Below are positions 5,246-7,276 of a stretch of DNA of 7,276 nucleotides, one piece after another. The notes below the pieces were generated by a model, which saw only the letters and a list, made by a program, of their open reading frames with translations, did no database searches and had not been told where the DNA came from. The stretch is taken from the NCBI GenBank assembly GCA_013695395.1, contig JACDAP010000037.1:1-7276 (forward strand), read 5' to 3'. This stretch comes from Solirubrobacterales bacterium (GTDB taxonomy: Bacteria; Actinomycetota; Thermoleophilia; Solirubrobacterales; Solirubrobacteraceae). The position numbers were made by a program, and so were the translations under genes. Each line of letters opens with the position of its first letter. Positions within the stretch are counted from its first letter, which is position 1.

Positions 5246-6223
5246 TCAGGCGTTCAGCACCGCGGCGGCCACGTCGGGGTGGTCGCAGAAGAGGCCGTCC
5301 ACGCCAAGGGCGAGCACGGCGCGGAGCTCTGCCGCGAGGTCGCCGTAGGCGGCGGGCTCGTCGCCCCGCCGCAGCTCCGCCGGGAGGAACGCGTTCTCCG
5401 CGCGGAAGGTCCAGGGGTGGACGAGCAGGCCGGCGCCGTGCGCCTCCTCGACAAAGCGGGTCGGCGGGAGCGAGCGCCCCTCGGCGTCACGCGGAAGCAG
5501 CAGCTCCTTGGCCGGCCCGACCGCCTCGGCGTGGCCGAAGATCTCCTCGAGCCCGGGGGTTTGAGCCTCAGAGCTCGCATATGGAGTTCTGAGGCGCACA
5601 CCCCCCGGGTTGGCGGCGGCCACGAGCCTCGTGCGCCGCACCGGGAGCGCCGCGCCGACACGCTCGAGGCTGTCCCGCTCGAAGCTCTGCACGAACACCG
5701 GGGCGCCCGGACCGTCGAGGCCGTGGGCCCGGAGCGCGGCGACGAGCGGCTCCTCCAGCGGGAGGCCGAGCGCGCGGGAGCGGGCGGGGTGCTTCGTCTC
5801 CGGGTAGACGACGATCTCGCGGCCGAGCTCGACGGAGAGGGACGCGCGGAGGGCAAGGATCTCGTCGAGGGTGGCGACCGGATCGACACCGTCGAGCGCG
5901 GTGCCCCGCAGCTCCGGCAGCCGCTCACGGCAGCGGAGCGTCTTCAGCTCCGTCAGCGTGAAGTCCTCGCAGAACCATCCCTCGACCGGCTCACCCCCGA
6001 GCTCCTTGACCGTCCGCCGCGAAGCGAACGCGGGCCGCGAGGCGACGTCGGTCGTCCCGCCGATCTCCGGCTCGTGGCGAGCGACGAGCACCCCGTCGCA
6101 CGTGGCGACGAGGTCCGGCTCGATCGCGTCCGCGCCCATCCGGGCGGCGAGCGCGTACGCGGCCAGCGTGTGCTCCGGGCGATGGCCCGAGGCACCACGA
6201 TGACCGATGAGCAGCGGGCGCAC
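5246..6223 (-). CDS. Glycerophosphodiester phosphodiesterase, GlpQ type
   Basis: This enzyme hydrolyses glycerophosphodiesters from phospholipid breakdown to glycerol-3-phosphate and an alcohol. The 325-residue protein is a GDPD TIM barrel with HRGASGHRPEHT at 8-19 (catalytic His8 with Arg9, and Glu17), the metal-binding IEPDL (Glu35, Asp37) and ARHE (His50). YPETKHP (140-146) supplies Glu142 and Lys144. The insert TTDVA...EGWFCEDFTLTELKTLR and the late segment VHPWTFRAENAFLP are typical of the longer GlpQ-like branch rather than short UgpQ proteins. The catalytic HRG begins at residue 8 and there is no signal peptide, so it should act in the cytoplasm, unlike periplasmic GlpQ. The start is GTG at 6223, 12 bases after the aldo/keto reductase stop, without a clear ribosome site; co-transcription is likely. 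Residues 205-224 are encoded by a palindrome (5552-5609) and lie where related enzymes have a variable segment; the active-site motifs are unaffected. Confidence 0.93.
   Translation of the reverse strand: MRPLLIGHRGASGHRPEHTLAAYALAARMGADAIEPDLVATCDGVLVARHEPEIGGTTDVASRPAFASRRTVKELGGEPVEGWFCEDFTLTELKTLRCRERLPELRGTALDGVDPVATLDEILALRASLSVELGREIVVYPETKHPARSRALGLPLEEPLVAALRAHGLDGPGAPVFVQSFERDSLERVGAALPVRRTRLVAAANPGGVRLRTPYASSEAQTPGLEEIFGHAEAVGPAKELLLPRDAEGRSLPPTRFVEEAHGAGLLVHPWTFRAENAFLPAELRRGDEPAAYGDLAAELRAVLALGVDGLFCDHPDVAAAVLNA
5552..5609. repeat. 58-bp palindromic element inside the phosphodiesterase gene
   Basis: A near-continuous hairpin. The outer arms are CCCGGGGGT (5552-5560) and ACCCCCCGGG (5600-5609), with one extra base. 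The inner arms are GCCTCAGAGCTC (5565-5576) and GAGTTCTGAGGC (5584-5595), with a single non-Watson-Crick pair. The 7-base loop is GCATATG. Two further pairs join the inner and outer stems. It is more AT-rich than its surroundings and is read in frame as about 20 residues (NPGGVRLRTPYASSEAQTPG). Interpretation as a mobile palindromic repeat is an inference; the fold itself is plain in the sequence. Confidence 0.6.
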
Positions 6224-6235
6224 GCCCGCGGGAGG

Positions 6236-7081
6236 CTACGGCCGCACGAAGGTGTCGGGGTCCGGGCCGATCCGCTCCCCGGCGTCGAGTGCCTCGATCG
6301 CGCCCATGTCCTCGTCGGTCAGGTGGAAGTCGAAGATGTCGAAGTTCTCCTCGATCCGCTCGGGGGTGACGGACTTCGGGAACACGATGTTCCCGAGCTG
6401 GATGTGCCAGCGCAGGACGATCTGCCCGGCGCTTTTCTCGTGCTTCTCCGCGAGGCCGGTGATCGTCTCGTCGTCGAGGACCTGGCCCTGGGCGAGCGGG
6501 CTCCACGCCTCGGTGAGGATCCCGCGGTCCGCGTGCTCGCGGCGCAGCCCCGCCTGCTGGAACTGCGGGTGCAGCTCGATCTGGTTGATCGTCGGCTCCA
6601 CGCCGGTCTCCTCCGCGATCCGCGCGAGGTGCGGCGGCTGGAAGTTCGAGACGCCGATCGAGCGGACCAGTCCCTCCTGCTCGAGCTCGATGAACGCCTG
6701 CCAGGTCTCGACGTAGAGGTCGGTCGAGGGCACCGGCCAGTGGATCAGGTAGAGGTCGACGTAGTCCATCTCGAGCTTCTCGAGGGAGCGCTTGAAGGCC
6801 TGCTTGGCCTTCTGATGACCGTGGTCGTCGTTGAAGCACTTGGTGGTGATGAAGACGTCCTCGCGCTGGAGTCCGGCGGCGTGAATCGCCTGGCCGACCT
6901 CGGCCTCGTTGCCGTACGCGGCGGCGGTGTCGATGTGGCGGTAGCCGGCCTGGAACGCGCGGACCACCGTCTCGACGGTGTCCTCCGGCGGGATCTGGAA
7001 GACGCCGAAGCCGAGCTGGGGGATCGTGGTGCCGTCACGCAGCGCGATGTCCGGGACCTTGCTGGGGGTGGATGTGCTCAT
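6236..7081 (-). CDS. Aldo/keto reductase (2,5-diketo-gluconate reductase-like, AKR5 type)
   Basis: A cytoplasmic NADPH-dependent enzyme reducing aldehydes and ketones to alcohols. The 281-residue protein is a standard AKR barrel. Early GFGVFQI (24-30) is followed by the catalytic tetrad Asp51 and Tyr56 in HIDTAAAYGNEAEVG, Lys81 in TTKCFND and His114 in LIHWP. SIGVSNF (141-147) and NQIELHPQFQQ (166-176) are family signatures; SPLAQGQVL and the cofactor 2'-phosphate segment PKSVTPERIEENF (235-247) indicate NADPH. The set resembles the DkgA/DkgB group, but the physiological substrate cannot be fixed from sequence. ATG at 7081 is chosen because the fold begins soon after; a longer frame from 7126 adds 15 basic residues unlike any AKR. 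The upstream kinase gene ends 48 bases away and the phosphodiesterase gene starts 12 bases downstream, all on the same strand. Confidence 0.95.
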   Translation of the reverse strand: MSTSTPSKVPDIALRDGTTIPQLGFGVFQIPPEDTVETVVRAFQAGYRHIDTAAAYGNEAEVGQAIHAAGLQREDVFITTKCFNDDHGHQKAKQAFKRSLEKLEMDYVDLYLIHWPVPSTDLYVETWQAFIELEQEGLVRSIGVSNFQPPHLARIAEETGVEPTINQIELHPQFQQAGLRREHADRGILTEAWSPLAQGQVLDDETITGLAEKHEKSAGQIVLRWHIQLGNIVFPKSVTPERIEENFDIFDFHLTDEDMGAIEALDAGERIGPDPDTFVRP

Positions 7082-7129
7082 CCGGCATGGATGCCCACGG
7101 GACGGCCGCAGCGAACGCGTCGGCACCGC

Positions 7130-7276
7130 TCACGGGCGGATGGCCGGGAGCTCGACCACGAACACCGCGCCGCCGCCCTGCGCGTTCTCCGCGCGGACCG
7201 TGCCTCCGTGGGCGGCGACGATCCCGGCCACGATCGCCAGGCCGAGCCCGGCGCCGTCACGGCCCCGCTCCCGCCC
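7130..7276 (-). CDS. Sensor histidine kinase, C-terminal 48 residues (cut by window edge)
   Basis: Only the end of the gene is present. It encodes the last part of a GHKL-type ATP-binding domain: the G2 box GAGLGLAIVAGIVAAHGG, then the closing strands GTVRAEN and GGGAVFVVELP, before a TGA stop at 7130-7132. This is the classic terminus of two-component sensor kinases, which autophosphorylate on histidine and pass the phosphate to a response regulator. The sensor region, the phosphorylated histidine and the partner regulator lie outside the window, so the signal is unknown. The strong overlapping minus-strand frame at 7078-7260 is a shadow of this one. Confidence 0.85.
   Translation of the reverse strand, partial: GRERGRDGAGLGLAIVAGIVAAHGGTVRAENAQGGGAVFVVELPAIRP

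Noticed and set aside
7082..7126. Longer aldo/keto reductase starting at 7126
   Set aside because: The added basic residues are not part of the AKR fold and the internal ATG at 7081 fits family length.
1..7276. CRISPR arrays, tRNA/rRNA genes, insertion sequences, defence or phage modules
   Set aside because: No regularly spaced repeats, cloverleaf-like sequences, transposase motifs or nuclease/defence domains were found on either strand.

Overview
This is a 7.3 kb stretch of very GC-rich bacterial DNA with strongly GC-ending codons, several GTG starts and few Shine-Dalgarno sequences. Together with the protein sequences this suggests a high-GC actinobacterium; something near Thermoleophilia/Solirubrobacterales is my impression, not a demonstrated placement. 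Gene order is compact. All genes run on the minus strand except one TetR-type regulator. No tRNA, rRNA, CRISPR array, transposase or phage gene was seen.

Right end (7276 to 5246, minus strand): the last 48 residues of a sensor histidine kinase, then an AKR5-type aldo/keto reductase, then a GlpQ-type glycerophosphodiester phosphodiesterase. The gaps are 48 and 12 bases, so the latter two could be co-transcribed. The phosphodiesterase gene carries a 58-bp palindrome inside its reading frame, read through as about 20 residues.

Middle (5245 to 3186): a regulator/efflux pair, TetR family (plus) and DHA2 drug-efflux MFS (minus), arranged head to head. It is damaged twice. The heads of both genes are joined directly near 4529-4540, with the first two or so MFS membrane segments, the divergent promoter region and the TetR start codon all missing. 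In addition, the MFS frame is broken by one missing base near 4307. The pump looks non-functional, or this part of the sequence is wrong.

Left part (3185 to 1, minus strand): a GNAT acetyltransferase, a complete but somewhat divergent NAD-dependent DNA ligase, an 83-residue protein of unknown function, and the first 52 residues of a secreted protein cut by the window edge. The short spaces between genes hold strong inverted repeats (3186-3238, 2625-2675, 451-472) that probably end transcripts, as does one between the convergent TetR and phosphodiesterase genes (5188-5221). Three genes (acetyltransferase, ligase, secreted protein) have a TANNNT box 6-7 bases before the start codon and no well-placed ribosome binding site, the layout expected of leaderless actinobacterial mRNAs.

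I found no complete new multi-gene system. The most interesting items are the double-headed deletion in the tetR/MFS pair and the in-frame palindrome in the phosphodiesterase gene.
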